Assembly (NCBI GenBank): GCA_026005055.1
Contig: BPKI01000001.1
Span: 1,302,001 to 1,366,000, forward strand
Length of the DNA: 64,000 nucleotides
Source: Lysobacterales bacterium
GTDB taxonomy: Bacteria; Pseudomonadota; Gammaproteobacteria; Xanthomonadales; BPKI01
Direction: 5' to 3'
Under the pieces are notes generated by a model, which saw nothing but the letters and a program-made list of their open reading frames with translations, was not told the DNA's origin and made no database searches. Below, piece after piece: positions 36,358 to 46,372 of the stretch (positions are counted from its first letter, which is position 1; each line of letters starts with the position of its first letter). The position numbers were made by a program, and so were the translations under genes.

Positions 36358-39300
36358 GCGCCGCAACGCGAGGCGATCCGGTGGGTTCTGCGCGGGGGAT
36401 TCTCCGGCGCTCGCTCGCTCTCGGTCTGCGCCTGCTCGCCCTTTTCCTGATCGCGCTCGCTTCGCTGCTCGCGCTGCTGCAACTCGCCTGGCCTTGGTTC
36501 GCGGCGGATACGACTCGCGTGGAGCGGGCGCTCTCCTCGCTGCTCGGAACACCGATCCGCATCGAACGCTCGCAGGCGGAATGGCGGGGTCGCGAGGCGG
36601 TGCTGCGACTGGACGGTCTGGTTATCGGCGGCGATCGACGGCTTGCGGTCGAGCGTGCGGAGCTCAGCCTCGATCCCTTGCGCCTCATCGCCCGGATGCA
36701 CGATGCGGCGGAGCTTCGCCTGTATGGTCTCGCGGTGGCGGCCGAATGGGATGGGAATGCGCTGCGCTTCTCGGGGTTGCCGGAACGGACCGATCGTTCC
36801 GGGTGGCCCGGTCTGATGCGCTTCACGGTGGAAGGCGGGCGCCTCGCGGTGCGCGGTCTGCCCTCCTGGCCCGCGATCGAGCTCGATCAGGTGGCCCTCG
36901 CCAGCCATCCCGAGCGAGATGGCGAGCGTTGGGGGGGGCGCGCGCGGCTCCCCGGCCAGGGGGGCTCGCTCGCCTTCGTGTGGTTGCGGGAGGCGAGGGG
37001 GCAGCGCGGCTATCTCCGAATCGAGGCCGCCGACCTCGGCCGCATCCTCGCTGGGCTCGATGGGGCGGGGATTGGGATTCGCGGGGGCAGGGGCTCGATC
37101 GAGCTCTGGCTCGAACTGCGGCCGGACGGGGGCGGCTCGCTCGCCACCGAGTTCAGCCTCTCCCGGGTGGGTCTCTTCGGTCGCGGAATGGTTCCGCTTG
37201 CGGGTACCGCGGTCGAGCCGCGCCGGAGCATCGCGCTGCTGTCCGGCTGGCTGCGGGCGGAGCGCATCGGCGGACGGTGGCGATCATGGCTCGGGGATCT
37301 CAGCGTCGATGGGTTCCGGGGTGCGCAGGCGCTGCTCGAGACCGGCGAGGAGGACGGCTACCGGCTCTACGTACGTGGGTTTCCTTTGGGCCCGCTGGCG
37401 GCTGGCCTGGCACTCGCCGATGGCTTGCCCTCGAGCCTGCGCGCCTGGCTTTTCGCGAGCGCTCCGGAGGGAGTCCTCGAAAGCCTCGAGCTCGAGTTCG
37501 ATCGGCGCGGCTTGACCGCGCTCCGCGGCGAGGCGCGCGGCCTGCGCCTGCGACCGGCGCTCGGGCTGCCCGGTCTCGGATCGCTCGATGCCTCCTTCCG
37601 CGGCGATGGGGAAGGCGTGGTCGCGGAGCTCGGAGCGGAGGCCGCGGCGTTGGAGTGGCCGGCGGTGTTTCCCGAGCCGCTCTCGTTCACTGCCGAAAGG
37701 CTTGCGCTTACCGCCGCTCGCGATCGAATCGAATTGAGCGGAGAGGGAATCGAGCTCGGCGGCCTGCCTGCGGATCTCCGCCTCGAGTTTGACCCTCAAA
37801 GCCCGGAGCGGGGGGTGGGGGCCGCCGTGGTGATCGGCGAAGCCCACATCGCACCCCTGGTCGCGCGATTGCCTTACGGGGTGATTCCGCCGCGCACCGC
37901 CGCTTGGCTCCGCCGCGCCTTACAGTCCGGTGTGCTCCGCTCCGGGCGCGCGGTTTTCCAAGGCCGACCGGAGCGGTGGCCCTTCCTCGGCGGCGAGGGC
38001 GGCCTCAGAGTCGATCTCGAGCTGCGGGACAGTGCGCTCGCTTTCCATTCGCGCTGGCCGGTCGCCGAGATCGGCGCTGCAAGGCTCCATTTTCGTGACC
38101 GCGCTCTGCGCTTCGTCGCCTCCGCTGGTCAGGTGGGGGGGCTTGGTGTTCCCGCGGCGGAAGGCGAGATTCCCGATCTCGACCGCGCGGAGCTGTCGCT
38201 GCGCGCGGCCGCGGTCGGACGCGGCGAAGACCTCGTCGGATTCCTGCGCGCATCTCCGCTCGTCCATCGTTACGGCCCATGGCTGATCGGGCAAAGGCTC
38301 GAAGGAATGCTCGATGGGGAGGTCGAGCTGTTGCTGCGCGTGCACGACCCTGCGGCGCCGGATGAGGTGCGCGGGCGGATCCGCCTGCATGAGATGGATC
38401 TGGCGGACGTGCGATGGGGTTTCGAGCTGCGGGCGCTCACAGGAGAGTTGCGTTTCGACCAGGATGGGCTGCGCACCGATGGACTCTCGGCGCGGCTCGG
38501 CCAATCGCCGATTCGTCTCGCCTTCGCTTCGGGTTCCGCTTGCGCCGATCCGGGTCACGCCTTCGAGGCCGAGCTTCGGGGGCGTCTCGGCCTCGAGGAA
38601 GTGTTGAGCCTCTCGGGCATGGCCGGACGCCTTCCCGTGCAGGGCTCCGGCAGCGCGGAGTGGCTCTTCTCCCTGAGCGTCGCCCGCGGAGAGGCCGGGG
38701 TGATGAAGGCGCGCTTATCGTCTTCGCTCAACGGCATCGCTCTCGCCGGCCCGGCGCCTTTCGTCAAGGAAGCGGGCGAGGACTGGCTGCTGTCGCTCGA
38801 TTTCCGGCGCTCTGGCGAGGGATCCGGCGAAGGAAGTCTGAGAATCGGCTCCTTGCTCGCCGCGGCCTGGCGCGCCTCGGCAGGGGCTCACGCCATGCTC
38901 CTTCGCCTCGGCGAGCTCGGGACGGGGCTCGCACCGCCCGCCGCGGGGCTGCGCATCGAGGGGCGGGTGCCTGCCCTCGACCTCGATCCCTGGATCACCG
39001 GGACGGCCGCCCCGCGCGGTCCGCTCGAGCTCCAGCTCGAGCTCGGCACCGAGGCGCTACGGCTGTTCGGCATGGAGCTGGGTGCGGTCTCGCTGAGGAT
39101 GAGCAGCGAAGGGCAGGATCTTCGGATCGTCCTCGACGGCGAGCGGGTGGCCGGTGAGCTGCGCTGGATCGGCGGTCAGGCCCCGCGATTGGTGCTCGAT
39201 CTCGAGCGGCTGCACGGCGCCCTCGAGGGCGATTCCGATCCTCTGCCGTCGCTCGATCCGAGGCGACTGCCCGAAATCACCGCCCGGATCGCGTCGTTGA

Positions 39301-40094
39301 GGCTCGGAGATGCGGATCTCGGCGAGTTCCGGCTGGAGACGCGGGCGGATCCTGAAGGGGTTCGCCTCGTGGCGGTGGAGGCGCGTACGGCGGCGTTTTC
39401 GCTGCATGGACGGGGCACTTGGCTAAAGCGTGGCGATGGACCGCGCACTCGGCTGGCCCTCGAACTGACGGCGACAGAGCTCGCCCGCGCCCTCGGCGCG
39501 TTCGGTTTCGCCCCGGGGGTGGCCGACGGTCCGATCCTCGCCGAGGCCGAGCTCGAGTGGCCGGGCTCACCCCTGGACATGGCCTTGGAGCGCCTCAGCG
39601 GCCGCTTGCGCGTGCAAAGCGGCCCGGGGCGCGTGCTCGCACTCGAGCCGGGAGCGGGGCGCTTGTTGGGGCTGATCAGTCTGGAGAGCCTGCCGAAGCG
39701 GATGATGCTCGACTTCCGGGACGTTCTCGCACCCGGGATGAGCTTCGACGGCTTCAGCGGCTCCTTCGTCTTTGCCGAGGGCGAGGCGCGAACCGACGAT
39801 TTCGAGATCCAGGCCCCGGGCGTGCGCATCGAGATTCGCGGCGCGACCGATCTGCGCACGCGCGAATACGATCAGAGGGTGGAGGTCCGTCCCGAGGTCG
39901 GCAGCGCCTTGCCCCTGATCGGCGCTCTGGCGGCTGGTGCGCCGGGCGTCGCCGCGGGCATGTTGGCCCGAAACGTTCTCGCCGGACCGCTGGGCGCGAT
40001 CGGGCGGGTCGAGTACCATCTGAGCGGTCCCTGGGAGCGGCCCGTTCTCACTCGGCTGGCCGTCCTTCCCCGCCCGCCTTCAGAGTCGCGCTGA
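36354..40094 (+). CDS. yhdP: YhdP-family AsmA-like envelope lipid-transport protein
   Basis: A 1246-residue protein with one N-terminal transmembrane helix (about 18-42) and a very long periplasmic region made of repeated beta-strand grooves, ending in an AsmA-like C-terminal domain (about 1090-1230). YhdP, TamB and YdbH carry phospholipids between membranes in E. coli. The GTG start overlaps the rng stop (GTGA). The rng-yhdP-tldD order matches E. coli, which is why the symbol is given despite low similarity by eye. Confidence 0.87.
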   Translation: MSAATRGDPVGSARGILRRSLALGLRLLALFLIALASLLALLQLAWPWFAADTTRVERALSSLLGTPIRIERSQAEWRGREAVLRLDGLVIGGDRRLAVERAELSLDPLRLIARMHDAAELRLYGLAVAAEWDGNALRFSGLPERTDRSGWPGLMRFTVEGGRLAVRGLPSWPAIELDQVALASHPERDGERWGGRARLPGQGGSLAFVWLREARGQRGYLRIEAADLGRILAGLDGAGIGIRGGRGSIELWLELRPDGGGSLATEFSLSRVGLFGRGMVPLAGTAVEPRRSIALLSGWLRAERIGGRWRSWLGDLSVDGFRGAQALLETGEEDGYRLYVRGFPLGPLAAGLALADGLPSSLRAWLFASAPEGVLESLELEFDRRGLTALRGEARGLRLRPALGLPGLGSLDASFRGDGEGVVAELGAEAAALEWPAVFPEPLSFTAERLALTAARDRIELSGEGIELGGLPADLRLEFDPQSPERGVGAAVVIGEAHIAPLVARLPYGVIPPRTAAWLRRALQSGVLRSGRAVFQGRPERWPFLGGEGGLRVDLELRDSALAFHSRWPVAEIGAARLHFRDRALRFVASAGQVGGLGVPAAEGEIPDLDRAELSLRAAAVGRGEDLVGFLRASPLVHRYGPWLIGQRLEGMLDGEVELLLRVHDPAAPDEVRGRIRLHEMDLADVRWGFELRALTGELRFDQDGLRTDGLSARLGQSPIRLAFASGSACADPGHAFEAELRGRLGLEEVLSLSGMAGRLPVQGSGSAEWLFSLSVARGEAGVMKARLSSSLNGIALAGPAPFVKEAGEDWLLSLDFRRSGEGSGEGSLRIGSLLAAAWRASAGAHAMLLRLGELGTGLAPPAAGLRIEGRVPALDLDPWITGTAAPRGPLELQLELGTEALRLFGMELGAVSLRMSSEGQDLRIVLDGERVAGELRWIGGQAPRLVLDLERLHGALEGDSDPLPSLDPRRLPEITARIASLRLGDADLGEFRLETRADPEGVRLVAVEARTAAFSLHGRGTWLKRGDGPRTRLALELTATELARALGAFGFAPGVADGPILAEAELEWPGSPLDMALERLSGRLRVQSGPGRVLALEPGAGRLLGLISLESLPKRMMLDFRDVLAPGMSFDGFSGSFVFAEGEARTDDFEIQAPGVRIEIRGATDLRTREYDQRVEVRPEVGSALPLIGALAAGAPGVAAGMLARNVLAGPLGAIGRVEYHLSGPWERPVLTRLAVLPRPPSESR

Positions 40095-40137
40095 ATCCGC
40101 GGATTCCTGCTCGCGAGACCCCTTCCTCGAACCGCTC

Positions 40138-41607
40138 ATGTCCGCCATCGTCGAAAGCCCTGTGGATCGCGTCCGTCTCGCCGCCGAGTCGATCCTCCGC
40201 CCGGTCGGCCTCGCTGTCTCGGATCTGGAGCGAGTGCTGGCCGAGCTCGCGGGTAGCGGCGTCGATCATGGTGATGTCTTCCTGCAGCGGCGCATCGCTC
40301 GCGAATGGCTGCTCGAAGAGGGGATCGTGAAAGCGGGCAGCCACGAGCTCAGCCTCGGCGCGGGGCTGAGGGCGGTGCGCGGTGCGCGCTGCGGCTTCGC
40401 TTTCACCGAACGGCTGGAGCTCGAGGAGCTGCGTCGGGCTGCGCGCCTGGCGCGGGCGGCGACCGGGGACTCCGCCTCGCATTCGGCCCAGCGGCTCGAT
40501 CGCGCGAATCGGCTTGCCGATCTCTACGATGGGCGCGACCCTTTCGCGGAGATCGAGCCCTCCCGCCAGGTCGGTCTGTTGCGCGATCTCGACCGCTTCG
40601 CGCGCGGTCTGGACCCACGGGTGCGCGAAGTCATCGTGCGGCTCAGCGGCGAGTGGGAGGCGATTCTCATCGCCCGCGCCGATGGGATCCTGGTGGGCGA
40701 TCTGCGGCCGCTGGTCCGCCTCGACGTTCGGGTCATCGTCGAGCGCGGCGATCGGCGGGAGCAGGGTCACGGCGGTGGGGGTGGTCGCTTCGGTCTCGAT
40801 GAATTGATCGCTCGCGGACTTCCCGAACGCTTCGCGCGCGAGGCGGTCAGACGGGCGCTCACTAACCTCGAGGCGATTCCCGCCCCTGCCGGAGAAATGC
40901 CCGTCGTGCTCGGACCGGGCTGGCCGGGCGTGCTGTTGCATGAGGCGGTCGGTCATGGGCTCGAAGGAGATTTCAATCGCAAGGGAACGAGCGCCTACAG
41001 CGGACGCATCGGCGAGCGCGTGGCCGCACCCGGGGTGACGGTCGTCGACGACGGCACCCTGGCCTCGCGCCGAGGCTCGCTCAACGTGGACGATGAAGGC
41101 ACGCCTTCTTCCTGCACGGTGTTGATCGAGGACGGCGTGCTCAGGGGTTACATGCAGGATCTTCAGAACGCGCGGCTGATGGGGATGGCGCCCACCGGCA
41201 ACGGTCGGCGCGAGAGCTACGCCCATCTGCCGATGCCGCGCATGACCAACACTTATATGCTCCCCGGGCCCTACGCGCCGGAAGAGATCATTGCTTCGGT
41301 CGAGCGCGGCATCTATGCCGTCAACTTCGGCGGTGGCCAAGTGGACATCACCAGCGGCCAGTTCGTGTTCTCGGCCAATGAGGCCTATCTCATCGAGCGC
41401 GGCCGGATCGGACCGCCGATCAAGGGCGCGACTCTGATCGGCTGTGGACCCGAGGTTCTGTGCCGGGTGAGCATGGTGGGCCATGATCTCGCTTTGGATG
41501 AGGGCGTGGGGGTCTGCGGCAAGGATGGCCAGAGCGTGCCGGTCGGGGTGGGCCAGCCCACGCTCAAGGTGGACGTCCTGACCGTGGGCGGCACCGAAGG
41601 CCACTGA
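40138..41607 (+). CDS. tldD: TldD metalloprotease subunit
   Basis: A 489-residue subunit of the TldD-PmbA(TldE) heterodimeric protease, which degrades unfolded peptides and matures microcin B17-like peptides. The zinc motif HEAVGHGLEGD has H268 and H273 as ligands and E269 as catalyst; the later IGCGPEVLCRV segment should carry the cysteine ligand. YMLPGPYAPEEII and GGGQVD-like turns also fit. Its partner pmbA lies 1.6 kb downstream. Confidence 0.96.
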   Translation: MSAIVESPVDRVRLAAESILRPVGLAVSDLERVLAELAGSGVDHGDVFLQRRIAREWLLEEGIVKAGSHELSLGAGLRAVRGARCGFAFTERLELEELRRAARLARAATGDSASHSAQRLDRANRLADLYDGRDPFAEIEPSRQVGLLRDLDRFARGLDPRVREVIVRLSGEWEAILIARADGILVGDLRPLVRLDVRVIVERGDRREQGHGGGGGRFGLDELIARGLPERFAREAVRRALTNLEAIPAPAGEMPVVLGPGWPGVLLHEAVGHGLEGDFNRKGTSAYSGRIGERVAAPGVTVVDDGTLASRRGSLNVDDEGTPSSCTVLIEDGVLRGYMQDLQNARLMGMAPTGNGRRESYAHLPMPRMTNTYMLPGPYAPEEIIASVERGIYAVNFGGGQVDITSGQFVFSANEAYLIERGRIGPPIKGATLIGCGPEVLCRVSMVGHDLALDEGVGVCGKDGQSVPVGVGQPTLKVDVLTVGGTEGH

Positions 41608-41636
41608 GCGACCGGGCGAAGTATCGTTTTCTCCCC

Positions 41637-42587
41637 ATGGCCATCCATCTGCTCATGATCGCCCTCGCCTTGGCTGTGCTCGTGGCGGGGGCGGAGAGCG
41701 TGGTGCGGGGTGCTTCGGCGCTTGCGCTTCGCCTCGGGCTGAGCCGTCTCGCCATCGGCCTGACCGTGGTCGCTTTCGGCACCAGCGCCCCGGAGCTGGT
41801 GGTGAGCCTGAAGGCGGCGCTCGATGGCGCGGGCGACATCGCGGTCGGCAACGTCATCGGCTCGAACATCTTCAACATTGCGGTGATCCTCGGGCTTGCT
41901 GCGCTGATCTGCCCGATCCCGGTCCATGAGCAGGTGGTGCGCCTCGATGCCCCTATCGCCTTCGCGGTGGCTTTGCTCCTTCTGCCCCTCCTCGGCGATG
42001 GTGTCATCACCCGGAGCGAGGGCGTGCTGCTGCTCCTCGGGCTCATTGCTTACACCGCCCTCAACCTGGTGCTCGCGCGGCGCCGGATGCGCGCGGGGCT
42101 TCAGGACTGGCCGGATGCGCCCTTCGCCGGGGGGGCGACGCGTCGCCTTTGGCGCGAGCTTCTCTTGATCGCTGCCGGTCTTGGGCTGCTGGTGGTCGGT
42201 GCCGGGCTACTGGTCAGCCATGCGGCGTCCTTGGCGCGCGCGCTCGGCGTGCAGGAGGCGGTGATCGGGCTGACCATCGTCGCGGCGGGCACCAGCCTGC
42301 CGGAACTCGCGACCTCGCTGGTCGCCGCCTGGCGAAGACAAGCCGACATCGCGGTCGGCAACGTGGTCGGCTCCAATGTTTTCAATGTCCTTGGCATTCT
42401 GGGCGCATCGAGCGCCCTCCGCCCGATCACCAGCGCCGGGATCGGTAGCCTCGACCTGCTGGCGATGTCGCTCTTGAGCCTTCTCCTCCTCCCGTTGCTC
42501 TATACCGGCCGCACGCTCCACCGCCTCGAGGGGCTGCTCCTGCTCGTGCTCTATGGCGGCTACCTCGCTTGGCGATGGCCCGCTTGA
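41637..42587 (+). CDS. Calcium/sodium exchanger of the CaCA family (YrbG-like)
   Basis: A 316-residue inner-membrane antiporter. Ten hydrophobic segments form two inverted halves. Each half carries the ion-binding repeat: GTSAPELVVS with GNVIGSNIFNI in the first, GTSLPELATS with GNVVGSNVFNV in the second. Acidic residues of both repeats are kept, so it is likely active. It sits between tldD and the convergent yjgA gene. Confidence 0.93.
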   Translation: MAIHLLMIALALAVLVAGAESVVRGASALALRLGLSRLAIGLTVVAFGTSAPELVVSLKAALDGAGDIAVGNVIGSNIFNIAVILGLAALICPIPVHEQVVRLDAPIAFAVALLLLPLLGDGVITRSEGVLLLLGLIAYTALNLVLARRRMRAGLQDWPDAPFAGGATRRLWRELLLIAAGLGLLVVGAGLLVSHAASLARALGVQEAVIGLTIVAAGTSLPELATSLVAAWRRQADIAVGNVVGSNVFNVLGILGASSALRPITSAGIGSLDLLAMSLLSLLLLPLLYTGRTLHRLEGLLLLVLYGGYLAWRWPA

Positions 42588-42613
42588 GGCGAGGAACGAT
42601 GCCGCCGGCTACG

Positions 42614-43156
42614 TCACTCCTCTTCAAGTTCAGGGTCGCTTGCGAACAGCGCGGCGAGCGTCTGGCGCAGGCGTTGGAGGGCGTCTCGGCCTCTTTCCTC
42701 CTGCGGGTCGGCTTGTCGCCGCGCGGCCAGGAGCAGCGGTTTCAGAGGGAGCGAGCGCGCTCGCGGATGGGCAGCGCAGAGCCTGGCGAGCGCGGTTTCT
42801 CCCTCGCGGATCAGGCGTTCCACCCACCGCTGTGCTCGGAGAGCGTTCGTCGGGCGTCCGATCGAGGCATGCCGGCCTCGTGCGGTGATCGCGCTCTGCA
42901 AGGACGCGGCGGCCTCGGGGTCGGCGCGCAGCAACTTGGCCAGGTAGGCGGTTTCGCGTTTGCGCGCGATGTGCGAGGTGATGCGGCGCGCTCGTTCGAT
43001 GGTCTGGCGGATGGGATCGGGGAGGGATGTCTTGGCCAGAAGGCGCGAGGGCGCCTCGAGCGCGGCGCGGGCGAGCTCGAGCACCGCCAAGGCCTCGCGC
43101 CGCCGTTGACTACGGCTCGGTACTGGCGCCGTGATGCTTTCTTCTTCGCGATTCAA
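42614..43156 (-). CDS. yjgA: YjgA family ribosome-associated protein (DUF615)
   Basis: A 180-residue basic helical protein. YjgA associates with late 50S particles in E. coli. Motifs include SRSQRRREALAVLELA and the RRQADPQEERGRDALQ-type C-terminal region. I placed the start at a TTG (43156), preceded by agagga at good spacing; the longer frame upstream is antisense to pmbA and serine-rich. It is transcribed away from pmbA, with 28 bases between the starts. yjgA next to pmbA is a known gammaproteobacterial arrangement. Confidence 0.85.
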   Translation of the reverse strand: MNREEESITAPVPSRSQRRREALAVLELARAALEAPSRLLAKTSLPDPIRQTIERARRITSHIARKRETAYLAKLLRADPEAAASLQSAITARGRHASIGRPTNALRAQRWVERLIREGETALARLCAAHPRARSLPLKPLLLAARRQADPQEERGRDALQRLRQTLAALFASDPELEEE

Positions 43157-43184
43157 CCCACGATTCCTCTGCTCGTTCGTCGCT

Positions 43185-44537
43185 ATGCAGTCTAGCCCTC
43201 GCAACCCCGACGTGGAGCTGCGGCTTTCGCTCTTCGCGGAGCTGGCCGAATCCGCACTCGCCCAGGCGCGTGCCGCAGGAGCGGACCAGGCCGAGGTGAG
43301 CCTCTCCGAGGGCCGCTCGCTCGCGGTCGGCGTCCGGCTCGGGGAGCTCGAGCGCTTCGAGTCCGGTACGAGCGTCGATTTCTCCATCACGGTCTACCTT
43401 CGAGGGCGGACCGGTAGTGCTTCGAGCAACGATCTCTCGCGGGAGTCGCTCGCGGCGTGCATCGCCCGAGCACTCGACATCGCCCGCGCGACCGAGCCCG
43501 ACCCCGCGGCCGGCCTGCCCGATCCCGAGGATTTGGCGCGCGACTGGCCTGAGCTGGATCTGTGGCATCCCTGGGCGCTCGAGCCGGAGGAGGCGATCGC
43601 AATCGCGCGCCGTTGCGAGCAGGCGGGGCTCTCCCAAGGTGGGATCCGCAACTCAGAGGGTGCTCAACTGGACAGCGCCGAGGTTTTCGGTGTTCACGCC
43701 AACACGCATGGCTTCCTCGCACCCTTTCGTGGCACACAGCATTCGCTCGCCTGCTCGCTGCTCGCGGGGGAGGGGGAGCGGATGCAGCGCGATGCCCATT
43801 ACACCGCTGCGCGCCGCCCCGAGGACCTCGAGGATGCCGAGAGCGTCGGACGACGGGCGGCTGAGCGCGCCCTGCAGCGAGTCGGAGCGCGTCCCATTCC
43901 CACGGGGCGTCATCCGGTGCTCTTCGATGCGGAGGTGGCCGCTTCGCTGATCGCTCACCTGGTGCATGCGGCGAGCGGCGCCGCGCTCTACAAGAAGGCC
44001 TCGTTCTTGGTCGGCGCCCTCGATCGGGCGCTTTTTCCGGGCTGGTTGTCTCTGGTCGAACGTCCGCATCGGCGCCGCGGGGCGGCTTCGGCCGCCTTCG
44101 ATGCCGAGGGTGTGGCCACCCGCGAGCAGCCGCTGATCGAGAACGGTCGACTGGTGCGCTACCTGCTGAGCAGCTACACCGCGCGCAAACTGGGGATGAG
44201 GACCACCGGCAATGCAGGCGGCGTTTTCAATCTCGAACTCGTCGGTGGGCAGGGCGATCGGGAGAGCCTGATGCGCTCGATGGGTCGGGGACTGCTGGTG
44301 ACGGAGCTCATGGGGCAGGGCGTCAACTTGGTAACCGGTGATTACTCGCGTGGCGCGGCCGGCTTTTGGGTGGAGGACGGCGCGATCGCATTTCCGGTCG
44401 AGGAGGTCACGGTCGCGGGCCACCTGCCGGCGATCTTCGCGGGCGTGGCGGCGGCCGGGGCGGATCTCGACCGTCGCGGCAGCATCCAGGTCGGGAGTCT
44501 GTTGGTCGAAGGGATGACCATCGCCGGTCGAGACTGA
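43185..44537 (+). CDS. pmbA: PmbA/TldE subunit of the TldD-PmbA protease
   Basis: A 450-residue partner of TldD. Like other PmbA proteins it lacks the HExxxH zinc motif. It keeps the family segments GSASSNDLS, HGFLAPFRGTQHSLACSLL (first part) and TTGNAGGVFNL. The ATG at 43185 gives a normal N-terminus; codons at 43131-43134 would overlap yjgA. No ribosome site is clear upstream. Confidence 0.94.
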   Translation: MQSSPRNPDVELRLSLFAELAESALAQARAAGADQAEVSLSEGRSLAVGVRLGELERFESGTSVDFSITVYLRGRTGSASSNDLSRESLAACIARALDIARATEPDPAAGLPDPEDLARDWPELDLWHPWALEPEEAIAIARRCEQAGLSQGGIRNSEGAQLDSAEVFGVHANTHGFLAPFRGTQHSLACSLLAGEGERMQRDAHYTAARRPEDLEDAESVGRRAAERALQRVGARPIPTGRHPVLFDAEVAASLIAHLVHAASGAALYKKASFLVGALDRALFPGWLSLVERPHRRRGAASAAFDAEGVATREQPLIENGRLVRYLLSSYTARKLGMRTTGNAGGVFNLELVGGQGDRESLMRSMGRGLLVTELMGQGVNLVTGDYSRGAAGFWVEDGAIAFPVEEVTVAGHLPAIFAGVAAAGADLDRRGSIQVGSLLVEGMTIAGRD

Positions 44538-44701
44538 GGCCGGGAACCTCGGTTGCCCTGCGCGGTCATCGAGGGCGATCTTGAAAAGCGGGCGCTGTGT
44601 CCCAAAAATGCGCGCCGCCGCTCGCCTCCCCGAGTCAGCGCGGGCTTCCGCGCCGGGCCGAGGCCGTTTCAGAAGAACCAGCAAACGCTCTGCGAGGATC
44701 C

Positions 44702-45634
44702 ATGATCGAGGTTCGTGCGCTCAGCAAACGTTACGGAGACATCCTCGCCGTCGACCAGGTGAGTTTCACGGTGGAGACCGGCGAGGTACTCGGCTTCCTC
44801 GGTCCGAACGGCGCAGGCAAGTCGACCACGATGAAGATGATCGCAGGCTTTCTCGCCCCGACCTCGGGTTCGGCGCGGGTCTGCGGTTTCGACGTCGAGG
44901 AGCAGCCGCTCGAGGCCAAGCGGCGCCTCGGCTATCTGCCGGAGGGCGCTCCGAGTTACGGGGAGATGACGCCGCTTCGCTTCCTCAAGTTCATCGCCGA
45001 CGTGCGCGGTCTGAGCGAGTCCGAAGGCCGCAAGCGGATCGCAGCGGTGATCGAGCAACTGCATCTCGGCGCGGTGCTGCATCAGCCGATCGAGACCCTC
45101 TCCAAAGGCTTCCGCCGCCGAGTGGGATTGGCGCAGGCGATTCTCCACGATCCGCCGGTGCTGATCTTGGACGAGCCCACCGACGGGCTCGATCCGAATC
45201 AGAAGCACGAGGTGCGCGAGCTCATCCGGAGCATGGCCAAGGACAAGACGATCATCGTCTCGACCCACATCCTCGAAGAGGTCCATGCCGTTTGCACGCG
45301 CGCCATCATCATCGCGAAGGGTCGGCTGCTCGCCGACGATGCGCCCGCGCGGCTCGAGGCGCGCTCGCGCTATCACGGCGCGGTATCGGTCAGCGCCGAA
45401 GATCTGGTGGCGGTCGAGGCGGCCTTGCGCACCTTGCCGGAGGTGGCGAGGGTCGAGATCGATGCGACCCAGCGGCGTGTCACGGCCTTTCCGCGGGATG
45501 GCAAGGCGATCTTCGAGCCGGTGACCCGCAGCCTGCGCGAGCGCGGGATCGCCTTTGCGGGCATCGAGCTCGAGCGCGGGCGGCTCGATGAGGTCTTCCG
45601 CACGATCACCACCGCCGAAGGAGTGCGCACATGA
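44702..45634 (+). CDS. Gld-type ABC transporter ATP-binding protein
   Basis: A 310-residue ATPase. Walker A is GPNGAGKS (34-41), the signature is LSKGFRRRVGLAQA, Walker B is LILDEPTDGLDP and the switch histidine is in VSTHILEEV. The LSKGF variant is typical of GldA-like ABC-2 ATPases. The ATG at 44702 has a gagga site upstream. The preceding 164 bases (44538-44701) show no gene. It leads a four-gene operon through 49430. Confidence 0.92.
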   Translation: MIEVRALSKRYGDILAVDQVSFTVETGEVLGFLGPNGAGKSTTMKMIAGFLAPTSGSARVCGFDVEEQPLEAKRRLGYLPEGAPSYGEMTPLRFLKFIADVRGLSESEGRKRIAAVIEQLHLGAVLHQPIETLSKGFRRRVGLAQAILHDPPVLILDEPTDGLDPNQKHEVRELIRSMAKDKTIIVSTHILEEVHAVCTRAIIIAKGRLLADDAPARLEARSRYHGAVSVSAEDLVAVEAALRTLPEVARVEIDATQRRVTAFPRDGKAIFEPVTRSLRERGIAFAGIELERGRLDEVFRTITTAEGVRT

Positions 45635-46368
45635 GCAGTCCCCTCTGGACGGTTTACCGCCGGGAGCTGGCGAGTTACTTCGCCACGCCGGTGGCCTACG
45701 TCTTCATTGTCATCTTCATGGTGCTTTCGGCCGCGCTGACCTTCTACCTCGGCAACTTCTACGAGCGCGGCCAAGCCGACCTCCTGCCTTTCTTCAGTTT
45801 CCATCCTTGGCTGTATCTCTTCCTCGTGCCGGCGGTCTCGATGCGGCTCTGGGCAGAGGAGCGCAAGAGCGGCACCATCGAGCTGCTGCTCACGCTACCG
45901 ATCAGCATGTTGCAGGCGGTGATCGGCAAATTCCTCGCCGCCTGGACCTTCATCGCGCTCGCGCTCCTCCTCACCGTCCCGATGTGGTTGACGGTGAGCT
46001 ATCTCGGGGAGCCGGATCACGGCGCCATCCTCGCCGGCTATCTCGGAAGTCTGCTGATGGCGGGCGGCTTCCTCGCGATCGGATCGTGCATCTCGGCGGC
46101 GACCAAGAGCCAGGTGGTGGCCTTCATCCTGACGGTGGTGATCTGCTTCGCGTTCCTCCTCGCCGGCTTTCCGTTGGTGCTCGATTTCTTCAGGGCCTTC
46201 GCGCCGCAAGGCCTGCTCGACGCCATCGCCTCGCTCAGTTTCCTCACCCATTTCGCGAGTCTGAGCAAGGGGGTGGTGGATCTGCGCGACATCGTTTATT
46301 TCGCGCTGATGATCGGTTTCTGGCTCTACGCCAACGCCGTGATCATCGATCTCAAGAAGGCCGACTGA
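45631..46368 (+). CDS. Gld-type ABC transporter permease
   Basis: A 245-residue ABC-2-type permease with six hydrophobic helices. TVYRRELASYFATPVAYVF at the N-terminus and the FFSFHPWLYLFLVPAVSMR segment (first 14 residues diagnostic) match GldF-like permeases. It overlaps the ATPase stop as ATGA and is followed 4 bases later by the GldG-like gene, so the subunits are probably made together. Confidence 0.9.
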   Translation: MSSPLWTVYRRELASYFATPVAYVFIVIFMVLSAALTFYLGNFYERGQADLLPFFSFHPWLYLFLVPAVSMRLWAEERKSGTIELLLTLPISMLQAVIGKFLAAWTFIALALLLTVPMWLTVSYLGEPDHGAILAGYLGSLLMAGGFLAIGSCISAATKSQVVAFILTVVICFAFLLAGFPLVLDFFRAFAPQGLLDAIASLSFLTHFASLSKGVVDLRDIVYFALMIGFWLYANAVIIDLKKAD

Positions 46369-46372
46369 AGCC

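Noticed and set aside
42614-43390. Longer version of the YjgA protein reaching into pmbA
   Set aside because: The extra 78 residues are serine-rich and antisense to pmbA. The TTG at 43156 has a good ribosome site and the right N-terminus.
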